Shown in pieces: positions 7,878-17,180 of a stretch of DNA of 64,000 nt. The DNA is from Natranaerovirga hydrolytica (lineage in GTDB: Bacteria > Bacillota > Clostridia > Lachnospirales > DSM-24629), in contig NZ_SMGQ01000016.1 in NCBI RefSeq assembly GCF_004339095.1, positions 83,582 through 147,581 on the forward strand, read 5' to 3'. Numbering within the stretch: the stretch's first letter is position 1; each line of letters begins with the position of its first letter. Position numbers and translations under genes: made by a program. The notes under the pieces are model-generated. The model was not told where the DNA came from and did no database searches. It saw only the letters and a list, made by a program, of their open reading frames with translations.

Positions 7878-9599
7878 ATGTGGTGTAAAGCCTGTAGCCG
7901 AGAAACAGAAAAAGAAACATGTGAACTTTGCGGTAATGAAACCGAACAGGATACCCCTCTTGAAATCTATTGGTGCGAAGACTGCAAAGCACCCATCATT
8001 AAATATGTAAATGATATTAATAAAGACATTTGTCCATCCTGCAAGAGATCAACTACTTATTTATCTGCGGACTTGCGTCCAGTTTTTCCCGAGGAACGCT
8101 TATTACTTGAAATCCTGCAAAACAAGCCATTGGCCTATATGAACAAGAGCGTTTGGGCTTCAAACAATCGTTATTATATAGATGGTAAACCTGTTACGAT
8201 TACTGTTAAGTTTTACAAAAAGATGTCGCCAGATGATATTCGAGAACAGCTTGTAAAATACAGTTGTCAAAACAATTCGAACTTTTTTAATGATAGCATT
8301 AAACGGTTTGTAGAACTGAATAAAGCACGGCTTAATTATATTATAGACGAAGCTCACTCCTTCATCAAAAAAACAGCAGATTTATATCCTCGAGAATGCG
8401 TGGTGATTTCCTTTTCAGGTGGAAAGGATTCAACAGTTACGGCTGATCTAACAGTGAAAGCACTAGGCGATCCTGCGTTAGTACATATTTTTGGTAACAC
8501 AACGCTTGAATTTCCATTGACAGTTGACTATGCTGAACGTTATCGCAAATCAAATCCTAAGGCAATCTTCAAGACAGCAATCAACCGTGAGCAGAATTTT
8601 TATGATGTATGCGAAGATATCGGCCCTCCAGCTCGTATGCTTCGCTGGTGTTGCTCTATGTTTAAAACAGGACCGATTACACGCGTTTTAAACAGTATGT
8701 ATCGTGACAAAAATATCCTTACCTTTTATGGTATACGTAAGTGTGAATCTGTAAGCCGAAGCAAATACAACCGTGTTGAAGATAATGCTGAAACTGTAAA
8801 AATTCAAAAACAGAAAGTAGCTTCACCTATCTTCCTTTGGAAAGACATTGATATCTGGCTCTACCTTTTTGGTGAGAATGTGGATTTCAACGAAGCCTAT
8901 CGCTTAGGTTATGATCGTGTGGGTTGTTGGTGCTGTCCAAACAACAACGAACGGGCGCAGTTCCTTTCGCAAATCTACATGTCTGAACAATATGAAATAT
9001 GGCACAATTTCCTTGTTGATTTTGCTAAACGCATCGGTAAGCCTGATCCGGAAGAATATATAGATTCTGGAAATTGGAAAGCGCGTCAAGGTGGTAACGG
9101 TGTAGAATCTGCACAGGATGTGAAGATAAAGTACACAAATTGTACTGCGGAGGAAAATTCAAAGATTTATCAGCTAAACCAGTCCATTGATGACAGCTTC
9201 TTAGAACTGTTCATTCCCTTTGGACGTATTGCACCGGAACTTGGGCGTAAACTGATTAATGAAACCATTGTAGTGGACTTGAAAACTAATATACCGATAC
9301 TTTCCATACAACCCTTTGCGCAGGAAGGCTTTGAATATTCGGTAAAGGTTAAGACCATGAACGTTGCAAAGCATGACGATCTTCAACGTATGGTTAGCTA
9401 TCAAATAAAAAAGCACAACGCCTGTCGCCGTTGTTTAAAATGCGAATCTCTTTGTCGATTTGGTGCAATCTCTGTTGCCGGTGGAGTGTATCACATTAAT
9501 GATGCAAAGTGCAAGCGGTGTAAAATGTGCGTGACCGCAAAGTATCTTGAAGGCGGTTGTATGATGGATAAATATCTTAGAACGAAAGGAGCGGATTAG
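7878..9599 (+). CDS. SspD/DndC-like PAPS-reductase-family sulfurtransferase with ferredoxin domain
   Basis: This 573-residue protein has three parts. Two N-terminal zinc ribbons (CKAC..CELC, CEDC..CPSC) come first. Then comes an adenine-nucleotide alpha-hydrolase/PAPS reductase core with the PP-loop FSGGKDST (179-186) and the Cys motifs RWCCSMFKTGP and GCWCCPNNN. A C-terminal double 4Fe-4S region (CRRCLKCESLC, CKRCKMC) follows. In phosphorothioation systems, DndC and SspD use ATP to activate DNA and transfer sulfur carried from a cysteine desulfurase; a desulfurase gene lies six genes on in the same operon. A plain assimilatory role is unlikely given its neighbours. A BREX type 4 BrxP-like role is the main alternative. 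It heads the structural genes of the cluster after an AAAGGGGG ribosome site. Confidence 0.8.
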   Translation: MWCKACSRETEKETCELCGNETEQDTPLEIYWCEDCKAPIIKYVNDINKDICPSCKRSTTYLSADLRPVFPEERLLLEILQNKPLAYMNKSVWASNNRYYIDGKPVTITVKFYKKMSPDDIREQLVKYSCQNNSNFFNDSIKRFVELNKARLNYIIDEAHSFIKKTADLYPRECVVISFSGGKDSTVTADLTVKALGDPALVHIFGNTTLEFPLTVDYAERYRKSNPKAIFKTAINREQNFYDVCEDIGPPARMLRWCCSMFKTGPITRVLNSMYRDKNILTFYGIRKCESVSRSKYNRVEDNAETVKIQKQKVASPIFLWKDIDIWLYLFGENVDFNEAYRLGYDRVGCWCCPNNNERAQFLSQIYMSEQYEIWHNFLVDFAKRIGKPDPEEYIDSGNWKARQGGNGVESAQDVKIKYTNCTAEENSKIYQLNQSIDDSFLELFIPFGRIAPELGRKLINETIVVDLKTNIPILSIQPFAQEGFEYSVKVKTMNVAKHDDLQRMVSYQIKKHNACRRCLKCESLCRFGAISVAGGVYHINDAKCKRCKMCVTAKYLEGGCMMDKYLRTKGAD

Positions 9600-9601
9600 T
9601 C

Positions 9602-11425
9602 ATGATATTTGCTGCTATTATCGAGAACGATTCAGAAAATGAAGTCTTGCTTTGCAAATCAATTAATGCAAATGGTCAAATAACATGGACATTGCCGTGT
9701 TGTGATTCTATCGATGACATCTTACAGGGTTGCGATGACTTAGTTCAAAAATGTCGAGATGAGTACGATATCAGCATTGGGATTGAAACATCCTCAATTT
9801 GTTTTGAAAGTAGCGACTGTATCGTTTACCGTGTTTCTCTGCTCTCTTACACATCTTTTAGTAACACAAAAGAAAAAGATTATCGGTGGTTAAAAACTGA
9901 TGCTTTAAGATCAATAAATTTAAGCGAGATGTTTTTTCCTGTTTTTGACTCTATGTTGAAAAGGTATGAGCGGCTTGCTTACATCAGAAAAACAATAAAG
10001 GAAGTTATTAATGATGTATCCTCAAACTTTGAAGATTATTACAATACAGATATTCAAGAACAAAAAAACGCAATTAATGTGTTTATTAAATATCCCCAGC
10101 ACGTTTTTTGTCCATTTGTTTTCAGAATAGATTTCTCGCTTGATGATACAGAACAAATGCAGTTTGTTACATCAATATCCGTAACAAGAATGCCCGATGA
10201 GGGTGACAAAACGGACTTATACGTTTTATTTTCTAGCTATATGGCAATTATTCAGAAACTGTTTGGTAATAAGAATGTATATATCGATTATTTAAGTTTG
10301 TTTGATGAAGTTGAAATCAATAATGCGTCTCTAATACTTTTAAGTGGGCTAAGACAATTTGGACCTAGCGGTACTGAAGCTTTCAAATCTGCGTTGCAAG
10401 AGGATTTTCTCAGGTTCACAATGAGCCTATTTACGTTCGCGGAGCTTATTGGGTCTTTCTTTACGGAGTTAGATGAAGATTGCTATTGCAAAGAGTATTT
10501 AGATTATTTATGTTCCACAGATGCTTCGTATAATTGCCAGGCAAGAAAAGAAGTACAATACTATTACAATGCCGTAAAAGGAATTTCGATGTTAAGAATT
10601 AGTAATGCTGAATACCGAGATGATTTTTTTAATGCTCTTACGTGGGAAATGATTGATGGTGTTGACGGAAAGATACTTTGCCAGATAAATACTGATAATG
10701 GTTATTTGTCATTTAATTTTGTTTCAAATGAGTGTTGGGATAAAATAAGCCAAGTGATAGATGATATGCACATCAGCAAATATACGTTTATATGTCAAAG
10801 TAACTACTTATTTATGTTTGAAGGAAAAAACATATGGATTTTTGAAGGTGATTTTAGCGAATACTGGGTTGCAGAAGAAAAAAAGAAACTGCTTGATCGC
10901 CAAAACAGAGAACGCATTATCCTCCATTTGAACAGACAATTCAAGTGGAGATACCCTATTAATTATACACGCTTTGAAGAGTTGATTGCTGATTTATATG
11001 AAAGAGAAGAGTTGGTTCAAAATATTAAATTGCTTGGAAGGTCGAATTGCCCAGATGGAGGACGTGATTTGCTAATCTGGAAAATTGAGCGAAAGGGTGA
11101 AAGCTCTTTTGGTAGTAAGCTGATCATTGGTCAATGCAAAGCATACAACCGTTCAATAAATAAATCTGATGTTACGGATATAAGAGATACAATAGAACAC
11201 TACGATGCAACTGGGTTTTATCTTTTTACCTCATCAGCGTTAACCGTACCACTTATAGATAATCTAGTGAAACTGAAGGAGAAATACGAATCTGATTGGT
11301 GGACTGAACGAGAAATATTTAAAAAGCTACGTCAACACTCAGATGTTGCAGACAGATATTCCGATATTTTAGAGATTGATGAAGTAAGCTCTTCTAGTAT
11401 GAATGAAAAGGCGGTGACCGTATGA
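9602..11425 (+). CDS. Mrr-like restriction endonuclease-fold protein with novel N-terminus
   Basis: This 607-residue protein starts two bases after the upstream stop. The C-terminal 150 residues have the Mrr-type nuclease pattern: RFEELIADLYERE, GGRDLLIW, then LIIGQCKAYNRSINKSDV (catalytic E, D and Q-x-K), then FYLFTSSALT. The first 130 residues (WTLPCCDSI; YRVSLLSY) look like a divergent mixed alpha/beta domain, possibly NUDIX-like, but no NUDIX box is visible. The centre is unassigned. Its place between the sulfurtransferase and DUF4007 genes makes it a candidate effector that cuts foreign DNA or senses sulfur-modified DNA. It overlaps the next gene by 4 bases (ATGA). The nuclease fold is well supported; its target is not known. 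Confidence 0.75.
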   Translation: MIFAAIIENDSENEVLLCKSINANGQITWTLPCCDSIDDILQGCDDLVQKCRDEYDISIGIETSSICFESSDCIVYRVSLLSYTSFSNTKEKDYRWLKTDALRSINLSEMFFPVFDSMLKRYERLAYIRKTIKEVINDVSSNFEDYYNTDIQEQKNAINVFIKYPQHVFCPFVFRIDFSLDDTEQMQFVTSISVTRMPDEGDKTDLYVLFSSYMAIIQKLFGNKNVYIDYLSLFDEVEINNASLILLSGLRQFGPSGTEAFKSALQEDFLRFTMSLFTFAELIGSFFTELDEDCYCKEYLDYLCSTDASYNCQARKEVQYYYNAVKGISMLRISNAEYRDDFFNALTWEMIDGVDGKILCQINTDNGYLSFNFVSNECWDKISQVIDDMHISKYTFICQSNYLFMFEGKNIWIFEGDFSEYWVAEEKKKLLDRQNRERIILHLNRQFKWRYPINYTRFEELIADLYEREELVQNIKLLGRSNCPDGGRDLLIWKIERKGESSFGSKLIIGQCKAYNRSINKSDVTDIRDTIEHYDATGFYLFTSSALTVPLIDNLVKLKEKYESDWWTEREIFKKLRQHSDVADRYSDILEIDEVSSSSMNEKAVTV

Positions 11426-12330
11426 AATTCCGTGCCCATGACACATTTTTTATACGTAAAGGCTGGTTAAGTAAAGGCATGAGAAATATTCTTGAAACAC
11501 CTGATGTGTTTGTCAGCCGCGAGAATAACCCAATGGATGTGCTGGGGATCGGTGCGAATATGGTCAAGGCTATGCGTTATTGGCTGGTTGCCGTAGGGTT
11601 AACGCAGGAATCTACATCAGGAAGACGGATACAAACACCTACACAGTTAGGTGAGATAATACATGCACATGACCGATATTTTGAGGAAATGGGAACACTT
11701 TGGCTGCTTCATTACCAGCTTGTTAAAGCAAAAGATGGTAGAGACACAGAGGCAACCTCATGGTGGTATTTCTTTAACGAATTCAAAGTTGCTGAATTTA
11801 CTCGCGACGATTTTCTTGCATATATAAACAAATATCTTCGTAATAGCGACGAGGGTGACAAGCCGGTGCGAACTATTGAGGACGATTTTAACTGTATTAT
11901 CAACACTTATGTGCCACGCATCAAGTCTAGTCCAGAAAAAGTTCGTCCAGAAAGCAACATTGATTGTCCCCTTGGTGAGCTTGGGTTAATTGATATTGTA
12001 GGAACAGAAAAGAGCGGAAGTCGCCTCAAAATATATCGCAAAAGTGCACCTAAAAAAGACACGCTTCATCCGTTGATATTGCTTGCTGTAATTATTGATC
12101 AGGCAGCTGGCGAAAAAGAGGTTCGCATATCCGCTATACAAAACGACAATGGTAATGCCGGGAAGGCCTTCAACCTTGATATCATCAGCCTGACGGCTCT
12201 GCTCTATAAAATAGAGCTATTGGGGCATATAAAAGTTGTTCGCACGGCGGGGCTGGATGTAATTCAAATTAAGAGCAATTGGAGCTTTCTTGATTGCGTT
12301 GCAAAATATTATCGAGCTATAAACGGATAA
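11422..12330 (+). CDS. DUF4007 protein, SspB-like
   Basis: The 302 residues begin with FRAHDTFFIRKGWLSKG and contain LGIGANMVKAMRYWL, the hallmark N-terminus of DUF4007. As I recall, SspB of the single-strand phosphorothioation system SspABCD is a DUF4007-type DNA nickase that opens the strand for sulfur insertion. The region after 150 (DCPLGELGLI) may be the nuclease or a winged-helix part; I cannot point to catalytic residues. The ATG overlaps the preceding stop. It is followed after 39 bases by the giant ATPase gene, the same B-C order as sspB-sspC. The family call is strong and the role is by homology. Confidence 0.8.
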   Translation: MKFRAHDTFFIRKGWLSKGMRNILETPDVFVSRENNPMDVLGIGANMVKAMRYWLVAVGLTQESTSGRRIQTPTQLGEIIHAHDRYFEEMGTLWLLHYQLVKAKDGRDTEATSWWYFFNEFKVAEFTRDDFLAYINKYLRNSDEGDKPVRTIEDDFNCIINTYVPRIKSSPEKVRPESNIDCPLGELGLIDIVGTEKSGSRLKIYRKSAPKKDTLHPLILLAVIIDQAAGEKEVRISAIQNDNGNAGKAFNLDIISLTALLYKIELLGHIKVVRTAGLDVIQIKSNWSFLDCVAKYYRAING

Positions 12331-12369
12331 AAATGCCGTGTTTTATCAAAACACGAAGGAGAGTAGCAT

Positions 12370-15300
12370 ATGAAGCAGCTTATTAATATAGCTAAAGGAT
12401 TTCAAACCTCTGTTAATATAGCCTATGACTTAAATAATGATGAAAAGATTCGGGAATTTATTCCTACAATGTCATCATTGGATGTGATTGAGGATGTCCT
12501 GCTGTCTACGACTGTAACCTCAACTCAACGGGCAAGGATTCTTATAGGGGCATATGGCAGAGGAAAATCTCATATAATCTTAGTTTTAATGTCGCTTTTG
12601 TTCAAAAAGGATAAGAGCTTATTTAACGCACTTTTCAAAAAAATGCAGGCCAATAATCCTTCTCTTTATGATTTTGCGATGGAGTATCTAAACAGCAAAC
12701 AGATGATACTGCCTATTGTTGTGCGTGGAAGTAGCACAAGCCTTACTCAATCCTTTTTAAGTGCCTTGCAGCAAGCACTCAGTGAAGAAGGGCTTGCAGA
12801 CCTTATGCCCGAAACACATTTTAAGGCGGCAGTTAACCAAATAAAAAATTGGCGGGAGAAGTATCCCGATACATATAAAAACCTCACTAAAGCCATTAGC
12901 AAGCCTGTGGACGATTTTATTCTTGCTTTAGACGAATATGATGTAAATACTTATGAGGAGTTTTTACAGCTTTATCCCAACCTAACATCTGGTAGTACGT
13001 TTAATCCTTTCCTCGGCTTTGATATTGTTGAACTGTACGCGAATATTACTGTTAAAATCAAGGATAAGGGGTTTAGCGGCGTTTATGTTATATATGATGA
13101 ATTTAGCAAGTATCTCGAATCCAGCATTGCTACGGCAACGAATAGCGATATCAAATTATTACAGGATTTTGCGGAAAAGTGTGATCGAAGTGGCTCTACG
13201 CAAATGCATCTTATGCTCATCAGTCACAAGGATATTGCAAACTACATTGATGGTAATCTTCCTAAAGACAAGGTGGATGGCTGGCGTGGTGTTTCAGGAC
13301 GGTTTAAGCATGTCAATCTTCATAACAATTATTCGCAGATGTATGAAATCATTGCGGCAGTTATCCACAAGGATTCAAAGTACTGGGACAATTTCCGTAA
13401 TGCTAATCAACAGCGTTTTGATGATTTAAAATATCGATTTACTAAGAATGGTTTGCTTGATAAACAAAATCAAGAGGAAGTGAATACAGCGGTTGAGGGA
13501 TGCTATCCCCTCCATCCAATCTCCACTTTCATTTTGCCCCGTCTTTCAGAAAAAGTAGCGCAAAATGAGCGCACCCTGTTCACATTTCTTTCTGTAGACG
13601 ATAAATTTACTCTTTCGGCGTTTCTCAAAACACAGGCAGATGAATTTTCTTTGCTTACGCCGGACCTTATTTATGACTATTTTGAGCCATTGTTTCGCAA
13701 AGAATCTTATACCAGTGAAGTTCACAAAATGTATAAGTTGACAGCAAGTGTTTTGCGGAAGGTAGAGGGTAAATCACTCCACGCTAAGATCATCAAGACG
13801 ATTGCACTTATTTACCTTGTGGAGCAATTTGAGAAGCTCTCCCCGATTGTAGATGTAATTGTAGATGTGTTTCGGAACATCGTTGACGACCACAAGGAAA
13901 TTGATTTTGCTTTGAAAGAATTGATTGATAAGGAGTGTGTAGTCTATCTCAAGAGGAGTAATAACTACTTAAAAATCAAGGAATCCAGCGGCATCGACAT
14001 TCGTGAGGAAATTGCGAAATATAAAGCACAGAGACTTGCCAATATAAAGGCGACAACTATTCTCAACGAATCAGCTTTTAATAGTTTTATGTATCCGACT
14101 GCTTATAATGATGATAATGATATAATCCGCTATTTTGACTTTAAGTTTATTGATAGTTCAGATTTTCTCGCGGTGTCTAATTGGGAAAAGTTTATCTCTG
14201 ACAGCAAAGCGGATGGCGCAGTATATGCAATTATACCTAAAAGCCAGATGGAAATTGAGATGCTTCAGCAAACAATTCTTGCTGACGAAAAACCGCATAG
14301 TCGTATAGTCTTTATCTTACCTAAACAGTTTGTTGATATCCAAGAAGACGCTCTTGATTATGCAGCAGTTATAGCTTTAAAAGATGAAGCCGCCAATTCA
14401 GAGGATGAAATTCTCAATGACGAGTATGCCATTTATGTTGAGGATTTGTCAGAAGTTGTGGGAAGCTTTATTAATGCTTATGCCCGTCCTGAAAGCGGAA
14501 GTGCTTATTATTACTACAATGGCGAACAGAAAAGATTCAGAAGAAAGGCGCAGCTTACAAATTTATTATCGGAAATCTGCACTGCTGTATTTTATAGGAC
14601 TCCCATTATTAACAATGAATCAGTTAATAAAAATGAGCTGCCGACTGTTGCCATTAACAGCCGTACCAAAATCTTAGCTGGTCTGTTAGCAAATGAATTG
14701 GCCCCTAATATCGGGTTAACTGGTACAGGCCAAGATGTTTCCATTATGCGAAGCACGTTGATACAAACAGGTGTGATTGTCAACGCAGACACAGATCCTA
14801 AAATCCAGTTGGAAACCTCCAACGAGCGGATGCGTGACATGCTCGCAGAAATCAGAACTTTTTTTGTAGATAAAGCCGCAAAAAAGGGCGGTGCAAATTT
14901 TCAAATACTTTATGACAAACTTACCTCATATGAGGATGGCTTTGGACTAAAATACGGGGTTATACCTATTTACGTTGCTGTGGTTTTACACTTGTGCAAG
15001 AAAAACCTTGTTATTATCTATCGTGGCAATGAGGTTAAAATAACGCCGGAATTGTTGAATGATATTAATGAAACACCTAAGGAATATTCCGTTATCCTTG
15101 AGGATTGGAATGAGGAAAAGGCAAACTATATGTCTCAGCTTGAAGAAGTATTTTCGGAGTTTGTCACTGAACGGGAAAAAGCCTATAACAGCTTTACATA
15201 TCTTCTGCTTGCTATGAATCGCTGGTATCTGTCCTTGCCTAAGTATGCTAAGGAAGCGACCATAAAATATGGATCAGATGGAAAATCTGAGAAAATAAAT

Positions 15301-15993
15301 GCTGCAAGGAGAAAGTTCATCAGCAGCCTGAAGCAGTTAGATATAAACCCTAGAGAATTTTTGTTTGAGAGAGTCTTTGAAATTTTTGGTGTAAATGAAA
15401 TTTCGGCCAACATTGTTCCCGTTATCCGTGATACAAAAAAAGAATACGACCATGCTGTGAAGAACCTAATTGTAGCGTTGACAGCATTGGTGAAAGGTAT
15501 ATTTTCCAAAAGCAACTCTCATGGAAGCTTTACGTCTATTATCAAGGACTGGTATGAATCTCTGAATGATAGAACGCGGCAATCATTATTTTCAGGCAAC
15601 GAAAATAAGATTCTCGAATTAATGGCAAATATCACAAACGATGAGAGCTCATTTATTCAGCGATTAGCAAAGGCAGTTACCTCTCTGCGGATTGATGATT
15701 GGAATAGCGACACCATGGATGTGTTTTTGCGTGACATACAGAATTTTAAAAAGACAGTTGAAGATTTCAATGCTCGAAAAGAAACAAGAGCAGCTGGATC
15801 AACCTCCTATGAAATTATCTTTACTGGCGCTAACGGAGAAAAGATTCCCAAACGTTTTGATAAGACTGAATACAGCAACCGAGCAAAATTGTTGCTAAAT
15901 GAAATGTCTTCCCACCTCGATGAATATGGACAGTCCATTACCGAACAGGAAAAACGACAAGTGTTGATAGAACTGCTAGAGAAATTGTGCTAA
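12370..15993 (+). CDS. Giant P-loop ATPase, SspC/BrxC-like
   Basis: This 1207-residue protein has a Walker A motif GAYGRGKS (60-67) and a Walker B-like VYVIYDE (238-244). The rest is mostly helical with no recognised enzyme domain, ending in a basic, helical tail. Large ATPases of this kind accompany DUF4007 and PAPS-reductase proteins in Ssp-type phosphorothioation loci, and related BrxC/PglY ATPases occur in BREX. It would supply ATP-driven remodelling for DNA modification or phage discrimination (inference). An AAGGAGAG ribosome site precedes the ATG. The next gene starts in the bases immediately after its stop, so the two are cotranscribed. Confidence 0.75.
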   Translation: MKQLINIAKGFQTSVNIAYDLNNDEKIREFIPTMSSLDVIEDVLLSTTVTSTQRARILIGAYGRGKSHIILVLMSLLFKKDKSLFNALFKKMQANNPSLYDFAMEYLNSKQMILPIVVRGSSTSLTQSFLSALQQALSEEGLADLMPETHFKAAVNQIKNWREKYPDTYKNLTKAISKPVDDFILALDEYDVNTYEEFLQLYPNLTSGSTFNPFLGFDIVELYANITVKIKDKGFSGVYVIYDEFSKYLESSIATATNSDIKLLQDFAEKCDRSGSTQMHLMLISHKDIANYIDGNLPKDKVDGWRGVSGRFKHVNLHNNYSQMYEIIAAVIHKDSKYWDNFRNANQQRFDDLKYRFTKNGLLDKQNQEEVNTAVEGCYPLHPISTFILPRLSEKVAQNERTLFTFLSVDDKFTLSAFLKTQADEFSLLTPDLIYDYFEPLFRKESYTSEVHKMYKLTASVLRKVEGKSLHAKIIKTIALIYLVEQFEKLSPIVDVIVDVFRNIVDDHKEIDFALKELIDKECVVYLKRSNNYLKIKESSGIDIREEIAKYKAQRLANIKATTILNESAFNSFMYPTAYNDDNDIIRYFDFKFIDSSDFLAVSNWEKFISDSKADGAVYAIIPKSQMEIEMLQQTILADEKPHSRIVFILPKQFVDIQEDALDYAAVIALKDEAANSEDEILNDEYAIYVEDLSEVVGSFINAYARPESGSAYYYYNGEQKRFRRKAQLTNLLSEICTAVFYRTPIINNESVNKNELPTVAINSRTKILAGLLANELAPNIGLTGTGQDVSIMRSTLIQTGVIVNADTDPKIQLETSNERMRDMLAEIRTFFVDKAAKKGGANFQILYDKLTSYEDGFGLKYGVIPIYVAVVLHLCKKNLVIIYRGNEVKITPELLNDINETPKEYSVILEDWNEEKANYMSQLEEVFSEFVTEREKAYNSFTYLLLAMNRWYLSLPKYAKEATIKYGSDGKSEKINAARRKFISSLKQLDINPREFLFERVFEIFGVNEISANIVPVIRDTKKEYDHAVKNLIVALTALVKGIFSKSNSHGSFTSIIKDWYESLNDRTRQSLFSGNENKILELMANITNDESSFIQRLAKAVTSLRIDDWNSDTMDVFLRDIQNFKKTVEDFNARKETRAAGSTSYEIIFTGANGEKIPKRFDKTEYSNRAKLLLNEMSSHLDEYGQSITEQEKRQVLIELLEKLC

Positions 15994-16008
15994 ATGGAGG
16001 TGATAGAT

Positions 16009-17166
16009 GTGAATAATACAGCTTATTTTGATAACGCCGCAACGACATTTCCAAAACCGGAGGAAGTCTATCGTTTTATGGACAGTTTTTATCGCGAGTG
16101 CGGTGTAAATGTTGGCCGCGGACAGCACAAGCTAGCGTCACAGGCAGCGGCTATGGTTGCTGAAACACGTCAACTATTGCTTGATCTGAATCACTGCCCC
16201 AATAGAATGGTAGTATTTACTCCGTCTGCAACAGAAGCCTTGAATATCATCCTTAATGGCATCATTTTAAAAGATGGATTGAATATATACATCTCACCTT
16301 TTGAGCATAATGCAGTAACAAGGGTCGTAAATCATTTGAAGCAGGCGTTTACACTAAAAGTATATGAGCTTGCCTTTGATAAATCCTCTTTTACCTATGA
16401 CATTGAAAAAATCGGGTATCAATTTGCTGAGTGCAAACCAGATGTAGTTATCACTAGCCACGCAAGTAATGTATGTGGTGTGCTTGCCCCGATAACGGAA
16501 ATCTGTGCATTATCAAAGTCACATGGAGCAAAAAATGTTATTGATATGTGCCAAACAATGGGGCTTATAGATACTAACCTTAATAATGAGAATATTGACT
16601 ATGCAGTATTTGCAGCCCATAAAACTCTTTATGGTTCATTAGGATTAGGTGGATTCATCTGTAAGGAAAATGCAAGACCTGAACCGTTATTGTATGGCGG
16701 TACGGGTATCGATTCTGCTAATCCGTTATTGCCTGATACGTTGCCTGAACGTTATGAGGTGGGAAGTCCGAATGTTCCGGCCATTGCAGGATTAAATGCC
16801 GCTTTGAAATGGATAAGCACACAAGGGATTCAGGCAATCTATGAAAAGGAACAGTCAAATTATCGACATTTGGTTAATTTACTTCAAAAGTATGACAATA
16901 TAAGAATTGTAGCGCCGGTACACACCGACGCAAGTATCGGTGTAGTTTCCTGCGTGTTTGACGGTTATGGAAGTGACAACATAGGACAAATATTAAGTGA
17001 TAGGAACATTGCTGTGCGGACAGGTTTGCATTGTGCACCCTCTGCCCATCGTTTTTTAGGTACATTCTCCGCTGGAACTGTTCGATTTAGTGTTGGATAT
17101 TTCAATACTGACGAAGAGTTTATGTTGTTAGAAGAAGCATTAAACTACATACACGAGAATTCGTGA
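16009..17166 (+). CDS. Cysteine desulfurase, SspA/DndA/IscS-like
   Basis: This class V aminotransferase-fold PLP enzyme has about 385 residues. The N-terminus YFDNAATTFPKPEEVYRF is typical, and the PLP-lysine motif is AAHKTLYGSLGLGGF. VRTGLHCAP near the C-terminus carries the catalytic Cys that removes sulfur from cysteine as persulfide. In Dnd and Ssp systems this enzyme feeds sulfur to DndC/SspD, and that partner is encoded upstream in the same operon. GTG 16009 is preferred because GGAGGTGA sits at 15996-16003; the in-frame ATG 15994 would lie inside that site. It overlaps the next gene's upstream GTG. Enzyme family is very sure; the role in DNA sulfur modification comes from context. Confidence 0.9.
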   Translation: MNNTAYFDNAATTFPKPEEVYRFMDSFYRECGVNVGRGQHKLASQAAAMVAETRQLLLDLNHCPNRMVVFTPSATEALNIILNGIILKDGLNIYISPFEHNAVTRVVNHLKQAFTLKVYELAFDKSSFTYDIEKIGYQFAECKPDVVITSHASNVCGVLAPITEICALSKSHGAKNVIDMCQTMGLIDTNLNNENIDYAVFAAHKTLYGSLGLGGFICKENARPEPLLYGGTGIDSANPLLPDTLPERYEVGSPNVPAIAGLNAALKWISTQGIQAIYEKEQSNYRHLVNLLQKYDNIRIVAPVHTDASIGVVSCVFDGYGSDNIGQILSDRNIAVRTGLHCAPSAHRFLGTFSAGTVRFSVGYFNTDEEFMLLEEALNYIHENS

Positions 17167-17180
17167 AAAAGGAGCCTGCT

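Noticed and set aside
7878..15993. Reading the cluster as BREX type 4
   Set aside because: A PAPS-reductase and large ATPase fit, but no PglZ phosphatase or BrxL protease gene is seen, and DUF4007 plus cysteine desulfurase fit a phosphorothioation system better. It remains the main alternative.
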